Assembly: GCF_002906155.1 (NCBI RefSeq)
Contig: NZ_MUJK01000003.1
Location: 496,001 to 560,000 of the forward strand
From: Pseudomonas laurylsulfativorans
Lineage (GTDB): Bacteria > Pseudomonadota > Gammaproteobacteria > Pseudomonadales > Pseudomonadaceae
Direction: 5' to 3'
Length of the DNA: 64,000 nucleotides
A program made the position numbers and the translations under genes. This document shows positions 1 through 8,112 of the stretch, piece by piece. Below the pieces are notes generated by a model. That model was not told the origin of the DNA and made no database searches. It saw only the letters and a list, made by a program, of their open reading frames with translations. Position 1 is the stretch's first letter. The number at the start of each line of letters is the position of its first letter.

Positions 1-279
1 TCCGAGGGACACCCACACGGCCAGGCGCCGTGCCGAAAGCAACTGCACCAGCCAGGCGGTGAGGGGGATCATGATGATTTCCGCCACCAGGTACGAGGTG
101 GAAATCCACGAGCCTTCTTCCAGGGTTGCCGACAGCGCGCCCTGGATATCCTTGAGCGAGGAGTTGGTGATCTGGATGTCGAGCACCGCCATGAAGGCAC
201 CGAGCATCACGCTCATCACCGCGATCCAGTCGCGCCGGGTCGGTTCGCCGACCGGGCGGATCAGTTGATCACCGGCCAT
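1..279 (-). CDS. DHA2-family MFS drug efflux permease (EmrB-like), N-terminal part
   Basis: The first 93 codons of an inner-membrane proton-driven multidrug exporter; the rest runs off the left edge of the window. The start is an ATG at 279, and the protein opens with a short polar leader followed by a first membrane segment containing MSVMLGAFMAVLDIQITN. This matches transmembrane helix 1 of 14-helix DHA2 transporters, where the LD-x-T/Q-I-x-N pattern is typical. The reading continues to the edge with ISTSYLVAEIIMIPLTAWL. It overlaps the stop of the upstream membrane-fusion gene by 11 bases, so the two are co-translated as an EmrAB-type pair that would join an outer-membrane channel. The substrate cannot be told. 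Confidence 0.88.
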   Translation of the reverse strand, partial: MAGDQLIRPVGEPTRRDWIAVMSVMLGAFMAVLDIQITNSSLKDIQGALSATLEEGSWISTSYLVAEIIMIPLTAWLVQLLSARRLAVWVSLG

Positions 280-1357
280 CGTCAGCGGCGTCTTTGCTGC
301 TCAATTTAGTGGTGGCACCGTCAGGGGCGTCCTTGATGTTCACCTTGGCGGTTACCGACATGCCCGGGCGGATCTTGCCGCGCAGCGGGTTGTCGGCGGC
401 GAATGTCAGTTTTACCGGAATCCGCTGCACGACTTTGGTGAAGTTGCCGGTGGCATTGTCCGGCGGCAACAGGCTGAACTGTGCGCCTGAGGCGGCGAAC
501 AGGCTGTCGACCCGGGCTTCGATGGGTGTGTCGCCGTAGGCGTCGAAGGTCAGCTCGGCTTTCTGCCCGGGTTGCATGTGGCCGATCTGGGTCTCCTTGA
601 AGTTGGCCTGAATCCAGATGTCTTCATCGGGCACGATCGACAGCAGGTAAGCGCCGGCCTGTACGTATTGGCCTTCGCGGGCCGCACGCTGGCCGATCAG
701 GCCGCTGATGGGGGCGTGGATTTCGCTGCGGGTCAGGTTCAGTTCGGCCTGGGCGAGGTCGGTTCTGGCATTGGCGATCTGCGCATCCAGGCGCTTTATT
801 TCGGCGGTCAGCGCGTTGACTTGCTGGCGCTGGCCCTGGGCATCCGCCTGGGCCCTGGCCAGTTGCGAACGGGCAATGTGGTTGTCGGCGGAGAGGGTGG
901 TTACCCGTTCTTCCGAGACATAACCTGGCTTGCGCAAGGTCTCGGCGCGGGTCAAATCAATCTGCGAACGGCCCAGGCTAGCCTGACTGGACGCTACTTG
1001 CGCTTCGCTGGCGGCAATCAGGCTGGCCTGCTGGGTCAGTTTGCTCTGGGCTTGCAGGCGTTCGGCCTCGCGGGTGGCGAGGGTTGCGTTGGCGCGGTCG
1101 ACAGCGAGGTGGAAGTCGTCGCCTTCGAGTTTGATCAGCAACTGGCCCTTCTCGACATGCTGGTTGTCCTGCACCAGCACCTGATCGATGCGCGCACCCA
1201 GTTGGCTCGACACACGGGTGATCTCGCCCTGGACATAAGCGTTGTCGGTGCTTTCATAAAACCGCCCCTTGAAAAACCAATGGGCAAACAGGCCCCCGGC
1301 AATCAGCAGGACGATCAACAGGAAAATGGACAGGCGACGCTTGAGTTGGGCAGGCAT
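269..1357 (-). CDS. HlyD/EmrA-family periplasmic adaptor subunit
   Basis: Membrane-fusion protein of 362 residues that links the EmrB-like permease to an outer-membrane channel. It has one N-terminal anchor (LSIFLLIVLLIAGGLFAHWF), then the family signature STDNAYVQGEIT. A long alpha-hairpin coiled coil rich in Ala/Gln follows (about residues 80–190), then a lipoyl-like/beta-barrel part (SEIHAPISGLIGQRAAREGQYV). I chose the ATG at 1357, 57 bases inside the longest frame, because the anchor then begins shortly after the start. It is divergent from gltX and overlaps the next gene. A TetR gene lies 2.6 kb away but is separated by tRNAs, so control by it is not implied. Confidence 0.9.
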   Translation of the reverse strand: MPAQLKRRLSIFLLIVLLIAGGLFAHWFFKGRFYESTDNAYVQGEITRVSSQLGARIDQVLVQDNQHVEKGQLLIKLEGDDFHLAVDRANATLATREAERLQAQSKLTQQASLIAASEAQVASSQASLGRSQIDLTRAETLRKPGYVSEERVTTLSADNHIARSQLARAQADAQGQRQQVNALTAEIKRLDAQIANARTDLAQAELNLTRSEIHAPISGLIGQRAAREGQYVQAGAYLLSIVPDEDIWIQANFKETQIGHMQPGQKAELTFDAYGDTPIEARVDSLFAASGAQFSLLPPDNATGNFTKVVQRIPVKLTFAADNPLRGKIRPGMSVTAKVNIKDAPDGATTKLSSKDAADDGR

Positions 1358-1600
1358 GGGGCAAACTGTAGTCGAGAAATTGTAAGGGAAGGTATCAGCA
1401 GGCAAATCTGGCATACAGCCGATAAACGGTAAATGCCATCGGTTGATATTCGCCCATTCACCACCTCATACGGGTGTTCCAGACGCAACCTTGGCTTAAA
1501 TGCCCTGCTCACTGGAGCGGGGCGGGTGTCGCCTGTTACCATTCCGCTCTTGTTTGATGTTCTGTTTGAACTTCGCTTTTTATTCTTTTCGAGACATGCC

Positions 1601-3082
1601 ATGACCACCGTCCGCACTCGCATCGCGCCATCGCCTACCGGGGACCCCCACGTAGGTACCGCCTACATCGCCTTGTTCAACTACTGCTTTGCCAAGCAGC
1701 ACGGCGGTGAGTTCATCCTGCGGATCGAAGACACCGATCAACTGCGTTCGACCCGCGAGTCCGAACAGCAGATCTTCGACGCGCTGCGCTGGCTGGGGAT
1801 CGACTGGAGCGAAGGTCCGGATGTCGGCGGCCCGCACGGTCCATACCGTCAAAGCGAGCGCGGTGACATTTACCAGAAGTACTGCCAGCAACTGGTCGAC
1901 ATGGGCCATGCCTTCCCGTGCTTCTGCACCGCCGAAGAGCTGGACCAGATGCGCGCCGAGCAGATGGCCCGTGGCGAAACCCCGCGCTACGACGGCCGCG
2001 CACTGTTGCTGTCCAAGGAAGAAGTCGCCCGTCGCCTCGCCGCTGGCGAACCGCACGTGATCCGCATGAAGGTGCCGAGCGAAGGCGTCTGCGTGGTGCC
2101 GGACATGCTGCGCGGCGACGTCGAGATCCCGTGGGACCGCATGGACATGCAAGTCCTGATGAAGACCGACGGCCTGCCGACGTACTTCCTGGCCAACGTG
2201 GTCGACGATCACCTGATGGGCATCACCCACGTATTGCGCGGCGAAGAGTGGCTGCCATCGGCACCGAAGCTGATCCTGCTTTACGAATACTTCGGCTGGG
2301 AACAACCGGAGCTGTGCTACATGCCGCTGCTGCGTAACCCGGACAAGAGCAAGCTGTCCAAGCGCAAGAACCCGACCTCGGTGACGTTCTACGAGCGCAT
2401 GGGCTTCATGCCTGAAGCGATGCTCAACTACCTGGGCCGCATGGGCTGGTCGATGCCGGACGAGCGCGAGAAGTTCTCGTTGCAGGAAATGGTCGACAAT
2501 TTCGATCTCAAGCGCGTGTCCCTCGGCGGGCCGATCTTCGACATCGAGAAGCTGTCGTGGCTCAACGGCCAGTGGCTGCGTGACCTGCCGGTGGAAGAGT
2601 TCGCCGCGCGCGTGCAGAAGTGGGCGTTCAATTCCGAATACATGATGAAGATCGCGCCGCACGTGCAGGGCCGGGTCGAAACCTTCAGCCAGGTTGCACC
2701 GCTGGCCGGGTTCTTCTTTGCCGGTGGCGTGAATCCGGATGCCAAGCTGTTCGAATCCAAGAAGCTGTCGGGTGATCAGGTTCGTCAGTTGATGCAGTTG
2801 ATCCTGTGGAAGCTCGAAAGCCTGCGTCAGTGGGAGAAGGACAGCATTACCGCGACCATCCAGGCCGTGGTCGAGTCCCTTGAGCTGAAGCTGCGTGACG
2901 CCATGCCGCTGATGTTCGCCGCGATCACGGGCCAGGCCAGTTCGGTATCGGTGCTCGATGCGATGGAAATCCTTGGGCCGGACCTGACCCGTTTCCGTCT
3001 GCGCCAGGCGATCGACCTGCTGGGCGGTGTGTCGAAGAAAGAAAACAAAGAATGGGAAAAGCTGTTGGGCGCTATCGCCTGA
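1601..3082 (+). CDS. gltX: Glutamate–tRNA ligase
   Basis: Charges tRNA-Glu with glutamate in the cytoplasm; 493 residues, the normal length. The class I signature appears near the N terminus as [18 protein letters not shown] (HIGH-type motif read as HVGT). The second motif appears as [12 protein letters not shown] (KMSKS type). The start at 1601 gives [14 protein letters not shown], the usual beginning; the longer frame from 1433 is only an upstream extension. Two copies of its substrate tRNA-Glu gene lie 360 and 640 bases downstream on the same strand, an association also seen in other pseudomonads. Confidence 0.97.
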   Translation: MTTVRTRIAPSPTGDPHVGTAYIALFNYCFAKQHGGEFILRIEDTDQLRSTRESEQQIFDALRWLGIDWSEGPDVGGPHGPYRQSERGDIYQKYCQQLVDMGHAFPCFCTAEELDQMRAEQMARGETPRYDGRALLLSKEEVARRLAAGEPHVIRMKVPSEGVCVVPDMLRGDVEIPWDRMDMQVLMKTDGLPTYFLANVVDDHLMGITHVLRGEEWLPSAPKLILLYEYFGWEQPELCYMPLLRNPDKSKLSKRKNPTSVTFYERMGFMPEAMLNYLGRMGWSMPDEREKFSLQEMVDNFDLKRVSLGGPIFDIEKLSWLNGQWLRDLPVEEFAARVQKWAFNSEYMMKIAPHVQGRVETFSQVAPLAGFFFAGGVNPDAKLFESKKLSGDQVRQLMQLILWKLESLRQWEKDSITATIQAVVESLELKLRDAMPLMFAAITGQASSVSVLDAMEILGPDLTRFRLRQAIDLLGGVSKKENKEWEKLLGAIA

Positions 3083-3222
3083 CACGCTTGATGAGGGACT
3101 GATGGCCATTGTGTGTGCCCGTCGTTGGGCGCGCAGTGGTCCTCAGACCCCGATTTTTCGGGGCGAGGGTGGTAAGTGATTGTTATGTCGGCAAAAAATT
3201 TTAAATTTTTTGAAAAATAAGT

Positions 3223-3251
3223 TTGACAGGCTTTCGATACGCCCTTAAGAT
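3223..3251 (+). promoter_or_regulatory. Sigma-70 promoter of the tRNA-Ala/Glu cluster
   Basis: A perfect -35 box TTGACA (3223–3228) and a -10 box TAAGAT (3246–3251) are separated by 17 bases. They lie about 34 bases upstream of the first tRNA-Ala, with a GC-rich stretch behind the -10 box and an AT-rich tract before the -35 box. That is the usual build of a strong stable-RNA promoter. Confidence 0.7.
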
Positions 3252-3284
3252 TCGCCCCGTCCTCAGCGATGACATCAACGATGA

Positions 3285-3360
<76 letters not shown>

Positions 3361-3439
3361 ATTTACACTTAAAGGTCTGGCCACACCGGCCTTGAAGCGA
3401 TCAACACTCAGCGTTGATCAGTTGTATAGAAGGGTTTGC

Positions 3440-3515
3440 GTCCCCTTCGTCTAGTGGCCTAGGACACCGCCCTTTCACGGCGGTAACAGGGGTTCGAGTC
3501 CCCTAGGGGACGCCA
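3440..3515 (+). tRNA. tRNA-Glu (TTC), copy 1
   Basis: 76 bases including CCA. The acceptor pairs GTCCCCT with AGGGGAC. The anticodon arm CCGCC-CTTTCAC-GGCGG gives anticodon TTC, and the T-arm carries GGTTCGAGTCC. It lies downstream of gltX, whose enzyme charges it. Confidence 0.97.
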
Positions 3516-3568
3516 GTTTTACAGAAGCGATGTTGCAAGATGTCGCTCCGCCGCGAGGCGAAAAATCC

Positions 3569-3644
3569 GGGGCTATAGCTCAGCTGGGAGAGCGCCTGCA
3601 TGGCATGCAGGAGGTCAGCGGTTCGATCCCGCTTAGCTCCACCA
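3569..3644 (+). tRNA. tRNA-Ala (GGC), copy 2
   Basis: Second copy, exactly 284 bases after the first. The anticodon stem is CCTGC/GCAGG instead of CTTGC/GCAAG, and the T-arm differs slightly with compensatory changes, so both copies should fold. Anticodon GGC, CCA encoded. Confidence 0.97.
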
Positions 3645-3723
3645 ATTTACAGTTCAAGGTCTGGCCACACCGGCCTTGAATCGATCAGCTCTCAGCACTG
3701 ATCAGTTGTATAGAAGGGTTTGT

Positions 3724-3799
3724 GTCCCCTTCGTCTAGTGGCCTAGGACACCGCCCTTTCACGGCGGTAACAGGGGTTCGAGTCCCCTAGGGGACGCCA
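3724..3799 (+). tRNA. tRNA-Glu (TTC), copy 2
   Basis: Identical in sequence to the copy 284 bases upstream: anticodon TTC, 76 bases, CCA encoded. It ends the cluster and is followed by an intrinsic terminator. Confidence 0.97.
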
Positions 3800-3825
3800 C
3801 GATTACCCGCTCTGCGGGATTTTAT

Positions 3826-3858
3826 AAGGGTCATTCAATTATTGAATGGCCCTTTTGT
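3826..3858 (+). terminator. Intrinsic terminator of the tRNA cluster
   Basis: The inverted repeat AAGGGTCATTCAATT / ATTGAATGGCCCTT is followed by a short T-rich run (TTTTGTTT). It lies 27 bases after the last tRNA. Confidence 0.8.
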
Positions 3859-3949
3859 TTGTCTGGCGTTTGGCCAAATTCCTCCATTTCCAAAAAAACT
3901 GTTCTTCAGACCAGCGGTCACACCCATGACTTGCTAAAATTTATTATGA

Positions 3950-3974
3950 GAATAATATTTCAATCGTAATATTC
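3950..3974 (+). promoter_or_regulatory. Possible operator of the TetR-family gene
   Basis: A 25-base near-palindrome has GAAT and ATTC at its ends and AATATT in each half (3954–3959 and 3968–3973). It lies 10 bases before the start of the TetR gene, just ahead of the ribosome binding site (CGGAGG). TetR repressors often bind such dyads at their own promoter; this role is inferred from position and symmetry only. Confidence 0.35.
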
Positions 3975-3984
3975 GGAGGCAACG

Positions 3985-4524
3985 ATGAACGATAAAAAAG
4001 CTCAGACCCGCGAACGCATCCTCAAGGCTGCCAGCGCCGCGCTGATTCAGCGCGGCCCGGCCGAGCCAAGCGTGGGCGAAGTGATGGGCGCGGCGGGCCT
4101 GACCGTCGGCGGCTTCTACGCACACTTCGAAAGCAAGGACGCGATGATGCTCGAAGCGTTCAAGCAATTGCTCGGTCATCGGCGCGACCTGATTGCCGAT
4201 ATGGACGCGCAATTGACCGGCGAGGAGCGTCGCGCGCTGGTGGCGGCGTTTTACCTGTCGCGCAAGCACCGTGATTCCTCCGAATCGGCGTGCCCGATCC
4301 CGGCTTCGGTCGGCGAATTGGGGCGGCTGCCGGACGCGTTTCGTGTCGCGCTGAATGAGCATGTGGAAATGATGGTCGCGCAGTTGGCGTCCAGTCCTGA
4401 AGAAACCGATAAAGCCCTGGCCGATATGGCCTTGATGGTGGGTGGATTGGCTCTGGCGCGGGCGCTGGGGCCGGGAGAATTGTCCGATCGATTACTGCGC
4501 GCCGCCAAATCGGCAGTGCGTTGA
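3985..4524 (+). CDS. TetR/AcrR-family transcriptional regulator
   Basis: A one-component repressor of 179 residues. The N-terminal helix-turn-helix is clear: TRERILKAASAALIQRG, then VGEVMGAAGLTVGGFYAHFESKDAM, where GGFYAHF is the recognition-helix signature of the family. The C-terminal ligand domain carries SACPIPASVGELGR, a pattern seen in several TetR members. Ribosome site GGAGG is 8 bases upstream. The alpha/beta hydrolase gene starts 30 bases after the stop and is probably co-transcribed and controlled by it. The ligand is unknown. Confidence 0.9.
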   Translation: MNDKKAQTRERILKAASAALIQRGPAEPSVGEVMGAAGLTVGGFYAHFESKDAMMLEAFKQLLGHRRDLIADMDAQLTGEERRALVAAFYLSRKHRDSSESACPIPASVGELGRLPDAFRVALNEHVEMMVAQLASSPEETDKALADMALMVGGLALARALGPGELSDRLLRAAKSAVR

Positions 4525-4553
4525 CCTGAAGGCTGCGGCCTGAGGAGAATGCG

Positions 4554-5387
4554 ATGAGCGCGTTAAAGTGGGTTCGTGGCGTTAATGGCACCTTGGGCTG
4601 GTTTGCCCCGAAACTGGTCGCTAGCAAAATGCGACTGGCCTTCATGACACCGCGGGATCTGCCGCCCCGTGACTGGGAGCTACCGCTGTTGGCGAGGTCC
4701 GAGCGGATCACCTTGCGCTTCGGCCTCTCGGCGTTGCGTTGGGGCCAGGGCCCGGCAGTGTTGCTGATGCACGGTTGGGAAGGGCGGCCAACGCAGTTTG
4801 CCAGCCTGATCACGGCATTGGTCGATGCCGGTTACTCCGTGGTCGCCCTCGACGGTCCGGCTCATGGCCGCTCGCCGGGCAGCGAGGCGAATGTGGTGCT
4901 CTTCGCGCGGGCCATGCTCGAAGCCGCCGCCGAATTGCCGCCACTGCAAGCGGTCATCGGCCATTCCATGGGGGGTGCCAGCGCCATGCTTGCGGTGCAG
5001 TTGGGCCTGCGCACGGAAACCCTGGTCACCATCGCCGCCCCGGCGCGGATTCTTGGTGTGTTGCGTGGGTTCGCCCGCTATGTCGGGCTGCCACCCAAAG
5101 CCCGTTCAGCGTTCATACGTCAGGTCGAGAAAGACGTCGGCATGCGCGCCTCGACGCTGGATGTCGCTCACTATCAGCTCGATATGCCCGGCCTGGTCGT
5201 CCACGCCGAAGATGACAACATGGTGTCGGTCAAAGAGTCTCAGCTGATCCACGAGTCCTGGTTCGACAGTCGTTTGTTGCGCCTGCAAGAAGGCGGGCAT
5301 CAGCGGGTGCTGGCTGACCCCAGGGTGATTGATGGCGTGTTATCACTGCTGTCCGGTCGCCGACTGCAATCGCGCCAATCAGCCTGA
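4554..5387 (+). CDS. Alpha/beta hydrolase
   Basis: Serine hydrolase of 277 residues with an unassigned substrate. Visible features are the oxyanion strand VLLMHGWEGRPTQF near residue 70, the nucleophile elbow GHSMGG near residue 140 (AVIGHSMGGASAML), a late acidic residue in VVHAEDDNMVS and a final histidine in LQEGGHQRVL. Together they make a complete Ser–Asp–His triad. There is no signal peptide, so it is cytoplasmic. It lies 30 bases behind the TetR gene on the same strand, which suggests induction by the compound that TetR senses. Confidence 0.9.
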   Translation: MSALKWVRGVNGTLGWFAPKLVASKMRLAFMTPRDLPPRDWELPLLARSERITLRFGLSALRWGQGPAVLLMHGWEGRPTQFASLITALVDAGYSVVALDGPAHGRSPGSEANVVLFARAMLEAAAELPPLQAVIGHSMGGASAMLAVQLGLRTETLVTIAAPARILGVLRGFARYVGLPPKARSAFIRQVEKDVGMRASTLDVAHYQLDMPGLVVHAEDDNMVSVKESQLIHESWFDSRLLRLQEGGHQRVLADPRVIDGVLSLLSGRRLQSRQSA

Positions 5388-5435
5388 GCTTCCGTTACAC
5401 TGCCCCGGTCAAATCGAGATGACCGGGAGTGGGGC

Positions 5436-5870
5436 ATGGGCTGGGATCGGGAAACGCCATTTATCATTGATCTGCAAGTGGATGCCGAGGACATTGACGG
5501 GTTGGGGCACGCGAACAACGCGGTCTACGTGACCTGGCTCGAACGCTGTGCCTGGCGCCACTCCCAACGCCTTGGCCTGGATCTGGTCGAATATCGGCGA
5601 CTGGACCGGGCGATGGCGGTGGTACGTCACGAAATCGACTACCTGGCAGCGGCCTACGAAGGCGATGAGTTGCAATTGGCGACCTGGATCGTCGATTGGG
5701 ACCAGCGTCTGAGAATGACCCGGCACTTCCAGTTGATCCGCCCCAGCGACAATGCAACGTTGCTGCGCGCGCAAACCACGTTCGTCTGCATCGAGCTGTC
5801 TTCCGGCAAGCCCAAGCGCATGCCGGCGGAGTTCATCGAGGGTTATGGCCCGGCTTTGCTATCGCTCTAA
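5436..5870 (+). CDS. Acyl-CoA thioesterase, hotdog fold (4HBT/YbgC type)
   Basis: A small hotdog-fold protein of 144 residues expected to hydrolyse an acyl-CoA thioester. The N-terminal pattern DAEDIDGLGHANNAVYVTWLERCAW matches the 4-hydroxybenzoyl-CoA thioesterase family, in which the D-x-x-G-H-x-N-N-x-x-Y stretch contains the catalytic acidic residue. The C-terminal beta-strand TTFVCIELSSGKPKRMPAEF is also typical. It ends just before a REP pair. Substrate chain length cannot be inferred. Confidence 0.88.
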   Translation: MGWDRETPFIIDLQVDAEDIDGLGHANNAVYVTWLERCAWRHSQRLGLDLVEYRRLDRAMAVVRHEIDYLAAAYEGDELQLATWIVDWDQRLRMTRHFQLIRPSDNATLLRAQTTFVCIELSSGKPKRMPAEFIEGYGPALLSL

Positions 5871-5875
5871 CCAAT

Positions 5876-5974
5876 GTAGGAGCGAGCTCGCTCGCGAAAA
5901 ACCTGAGACCGCCGCGGGGCGTCAGGCTGGTCGCGTTAACGTTGACGACAATCGCGAGCAAGCTCGCTCCTACA
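5876..5974. repeat. REP pair (BIME) between the thioesterase gene and dusC
   Basis: Two inverted REP units, GTAGGAGCGAGC… and …GCTCGCTCCTAC, face each other around a 50-base spacer. The GCGAGC-type heads match the Pseudomonas fluorescens REP class. The pair sits in the short gap between two codirectional genes. Confidence 0.85.
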
Positions 5975-6049
5975 GGGGATCTGCGATGTTCTGCAGATTT
6001 TCTCTGAACCCAGTAAACTGCCGCACGTTTTTCCTCGAGTGTGTTTTTC

Positions 6050-7009
6050 ATGCAAATTGCTTTGGCGCCCATGGAGGGGTTGGTCGACGACATCCTGCGC
6101 GATGTGCTGACCCGCGTGGGTGGTATTGACTGGTGCGTGACCGAGTTCATTCGGGTCAACGACCAGTTGCTGACACCTGCCTATTTCCACAAGTTCGGCC
6201 CGGAGTTGCTCAACGGTGCCCGGACGGCCTCCGGCGTGCCGCTGCGTGTGCAACTGCTCGGTTCCGATCCGGTGTGCCTGGCAGAAAATGCTGCGCTGGC
6301 TTGCGAGCTGGGTTCCGAGGTGATCGACCTTAACTTCGGCTGTCCGGCCAAGACCGTCAACAAATCCCGGGGTGGCGCGGTCCTGCTCAAGGAGCCCGAG
6401 CTGCTCAACCAGATCGTCGAGCACGTCCGTCGTGCCGTCCCCGCGCACATTCCAGTCACCGCCAAGATGCGTCTGGGCTTCGACAGCCCGGACGGTTCGC
6501 TGGTGTGTGCCACGGCCCTGGCCGAAGGCGGCGCCGAGCACATCGTGGTGCACGCACGGACCAAGGTCGACGGCTACAAGCCGCCGGCGCACTGGGAGTG
6601 GATTCCGCGGGTACAGGCCGTGGTCAAGGTGCCGGTGTTCGCCAATGGGGATATCTGGAGCGTCGAAGACTGGCGTCGTTGCCGCGAGATCAGCGGCGTC
6701 GAAGACATCATGCTCGGTCGTGGCCTGGTTTCGCGCCCCGATCTGGCCAAGCAGATCGCCGCTGCCCGGGCGGGTGAAGAGGTCGTGGAGATGACCTGGA
6801 GCGAGCTGCTGCCACTGATCCAGGACTTCTGGTTACAGGCCAAGGCGCAGATGACACCACGCCAGTCGCCGGGCCGTCTGAAGCAATGGCTGGCGATGTT
6901 GACCCGCAATTATCCCGAGGCGGTAGAGCTCTTCACCGTCCTGCGTCGTGAGACCGAGTTGGACAATGTCTCGCGTTTGTTGGGGCTGTCGGTGGCGGAA
7001 GCGGCCTGA
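6050..7009 (+). CDS. dusC: tRNA-dihydrouridine(16) synthase DusC
   Basis: FMN enzyme that reduces a uridine in the tRNA D-loop with NADPH; 319 residues. It starts [20 protein letters not shown], the usual beginning of the DusC subgroup. The catalytic cysteine lies in [16 protein letters not shown], the substrate-binding lysine and histidine region in VTAKMRLGF and [15 protein letters not shown], and the phosphate-binding part in FANGDIWS and MLGRGL. I chose ATG 6050 over the in-frame GTG 9 bases upstream because it gives the family N terminus. The C subgroup is assigned from its N terminus and length; other Dus subgroups are less likely. Confidence 0.9.
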   Translation: MQIALAPMEGLVDDILRDVLTRVGGIDWCVTEFIRVNDQLLTPAYFHKFGPELLNGARTASGVPLRVQLLGSDPVCLAENAALACELGSEVIDLNFGCPAKTVNKSRGGAVLLKEPELLNQIVEHVRRAVPAHIPVTAKMRLGFDSPDGSLVCATALAEGGAEHIVVHARTKVDGYKPPAHWEWIPRVQAVVKVPVFANGDIWSVEDWRRCREISGVEDIMLGRGLVSRPDLAKQIAAARAGEEVVEMTWSELLPLIQDFWLQAKAQMTPRQSPGRLKQWLAMLTRNYPEAVELFTVLRRETELDNVSRLLGLSVAEAA

Positions 7010-7039
7010 AGCTTTTTCAAAAAAAGCAGAAAGTAATCT

Positions 7040-7067
7040 CTTGAAATGCAATCAGCGATCCCTATCT
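7040..7067 (+). promoter_or_regulatory. Sigma-32 (RpoH) promoter of ibpA
   Basis: CTTGAAA (7040–7046) is a perfect heat-shock -35 box. CCCTATCT (7060–7067) fits the CCCCATNT -10 box with one difference, at a 13-base spacing. The transcript would start just before the thermometer leader. Confidence 0.72.
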
Positions 7068-7139
7068 AAGGGGTACGCGATGCCGAATTCGGGTCGCGGA
7101 GACAAAAACCTTGCTGATTGTTTTCAGGAGATTTGAATC
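7068..7139 (+). promoter_or_regulatory. ROSE-type RNA thermometer in the ibpA leader
   Basis: The 5' leader can form a stable hairpin at 7076–7098 (CGCGA…TCGCG around the palindrome CCGAATTCGG). A second, 3'-proximal hairpin pairs TTGCTGA (7111–7117) with TCAGGAG (7124–7130). The second stem hides the Shine–Dalgarno AGGAG and contains the hallmark G·G opposition of ROSE elements (the conserved UUGCU facing AGGAG). Heating should melt it and free the ribosome site. ROSE-like thermometers upstream of ibpA are known in Pseudomonas; here it is read from sequence complementarity. Confidence 0.8.
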
Positions 7140-7586
7140 ATGACTACTGCATTTTCCCTGGCCCCACTGTTCCGTTCCTCGGTAGGTTTCGACCGTTTCA
7201 ACGACCTGTTCGAAACCGCCCTGCGCAATGAGCCAGGCAGCACCTACCCGCCTTACAACGTGGAAAAACACGGTGACGATCAATACCGTATCGTCGTAGC
7301 CGCCGCCGGTTTCCAGGAAGATGACCTGGAACTGCAAGTCGAGAAGGGTGTGCTGACCATCAGTGGTGGCAAACGTGATGCCAACGAAGGCGTGACCTTC
7401 CTGCACCAGGGCATTGCCCAGCGTGCATTCAAGCTGTCCTTCCGTCTGGCCGATCACATCGAGATCAAGGCTGCTGGCCTGAGCAACGGTCTGTTGAGCA
7501 TCGACCTGCTGCGGGTGATTCCGGAAGAGGCGAAAGCCAAGCGCATCCCGATCAACGGGGTGCAAAAACCGGCTCTGCAACACTGA
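7140..7586 (+). CDS. ibpA: Small heat-shock protein, Hsp20 family
   Basis: An ATP-independent holdase of 148 residues that binds unfolding proteins. The N-terminal arm reads SLAPLFRSSVGFDRFNDLFE, as in IbpA proteins. The alpha-crystallin domain spans about residues 35–130 (YPPYNVEKHGDDQYRIVVAAAGF through AAGLSNGLLSIDLLRVIPEE). The C-terminal I-x-I/V-type anchor is KRIPINGV. Expression appears doubly heat-controlled: a sigma-32-like promoter and a ROSE leader lie upstream. An intrinsic terminator follows within 60 bases, so the gene is monocistronic. Confidence 0.95.
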   Translation: MTTAFSLAPLFRSSVGFDRFNDLFETALRNEPGSTYPPYNVEKHGDDQYRIVVAAAGFQEDDLELQVEKGVLTISGGKRDANEGVTFLHQGIAQRAFKLSFRLADHIEIKAAGLSNGLLSIDLLRVIPEEAKAKRIPINGVQKPALQH

Positions 7587-7636
7587 GTCGAGCCTGATGC
7601 CGGGTGTTGTGATTGATCAAACGGCCGGCTAAAACA

Positions 7637-7668
7637 AAAAGACCCCGACTTGTCGGGGTCTTTTTTTT
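7637..7668 (+). terminator. Intrinsic terminator of ibpA
   Basis: Perfect stem AAGACCCCGAC / GTCGGGGTCTT with a 2-base loop followed by eight T residues. It is also preceded by an A-run, so it could act in both directions. Confidence 0.93.
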
Positions 7669-7704
7669 GACGTTTCTTCATTTTCGACCGGGACGCGGTC
7701 TCCT

Positions 7705-8077
7705 GTAGGAGCTGGCTTGCCAGCGATGGTCGTCAACGAAAACGCGTGTGAGCTGGATAAACGCGGCGCACTGGAGTCCATCGCCGGCAAGCCGGCTCCT
7801 ACAGGTGAAGGTCAACGCGGTCCCTTGTAGGAGCTGGCTTGCCAGCGATGGTCGTCAACGAAAACGCGTGTGAACCGGATAAACGCGGTGTACTTGAATC
7901 CATCGCCGGCAAGCCGGCTCCTACAGGTGAAGGTCAACGCGGTCCCTTGTAGGAGCTGGCTTGCCAGCGATGGTCGTTAACGAAAACGCGTGTGAGCCGG
8001 ATAAACGCGGCGCACTGGAGTCCATCGCCGGCAAGCCGGCTCCTACAGGTGAAGGTCAACGCGGTCCCTTGTAGGAG
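7705..8077. repeat. 122-bp tandem REP/BIME array, left part
   Basis: Units begin with GTAGGAGCTGGCTTGCC at 7705, 7827, 7949 and 8071, a strict 122-base period. Each unit holds a REP, a spacer containing AACGCGTGTGA and ATAAACGCGG, and an inverted REP ending GGCTCCTAC. The fourth unit is cut after its seventh base by the IS110-family element. Confidence 0.95.
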
Positions 8078-8112
8078 ATTCTATGTTTGGGGGGAACCCC
8101 CAAGCATAGAAT
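8078..8112. repeat. Hairpin at the right end of the IS110 element
   Basis: ATTCTATG plus TTTGGGGG is mirrored by CCCCCAAG plus CATAGAAT around a 3–4 base loop. This near-perfect inverted repeat spans the last bases of the element and the 3' end of the transposase gene. It could act as a terminator-like fold or as part of the recognised right end. Confidence 0.75.

Noticed and set aside
1580..3109. Long minus-strand frame (509 codons) opposite gltX.
   Set aside because: A GC-rich codon shadow of gltX; His/Gln/Arg-rich composition without any domain.
3148..3163. CCCCGA-TTTTT-CGGGG hairpin after gltX as a terminator.
   Set aside because: No T-run follows the stem, so I do not call it a terminator.
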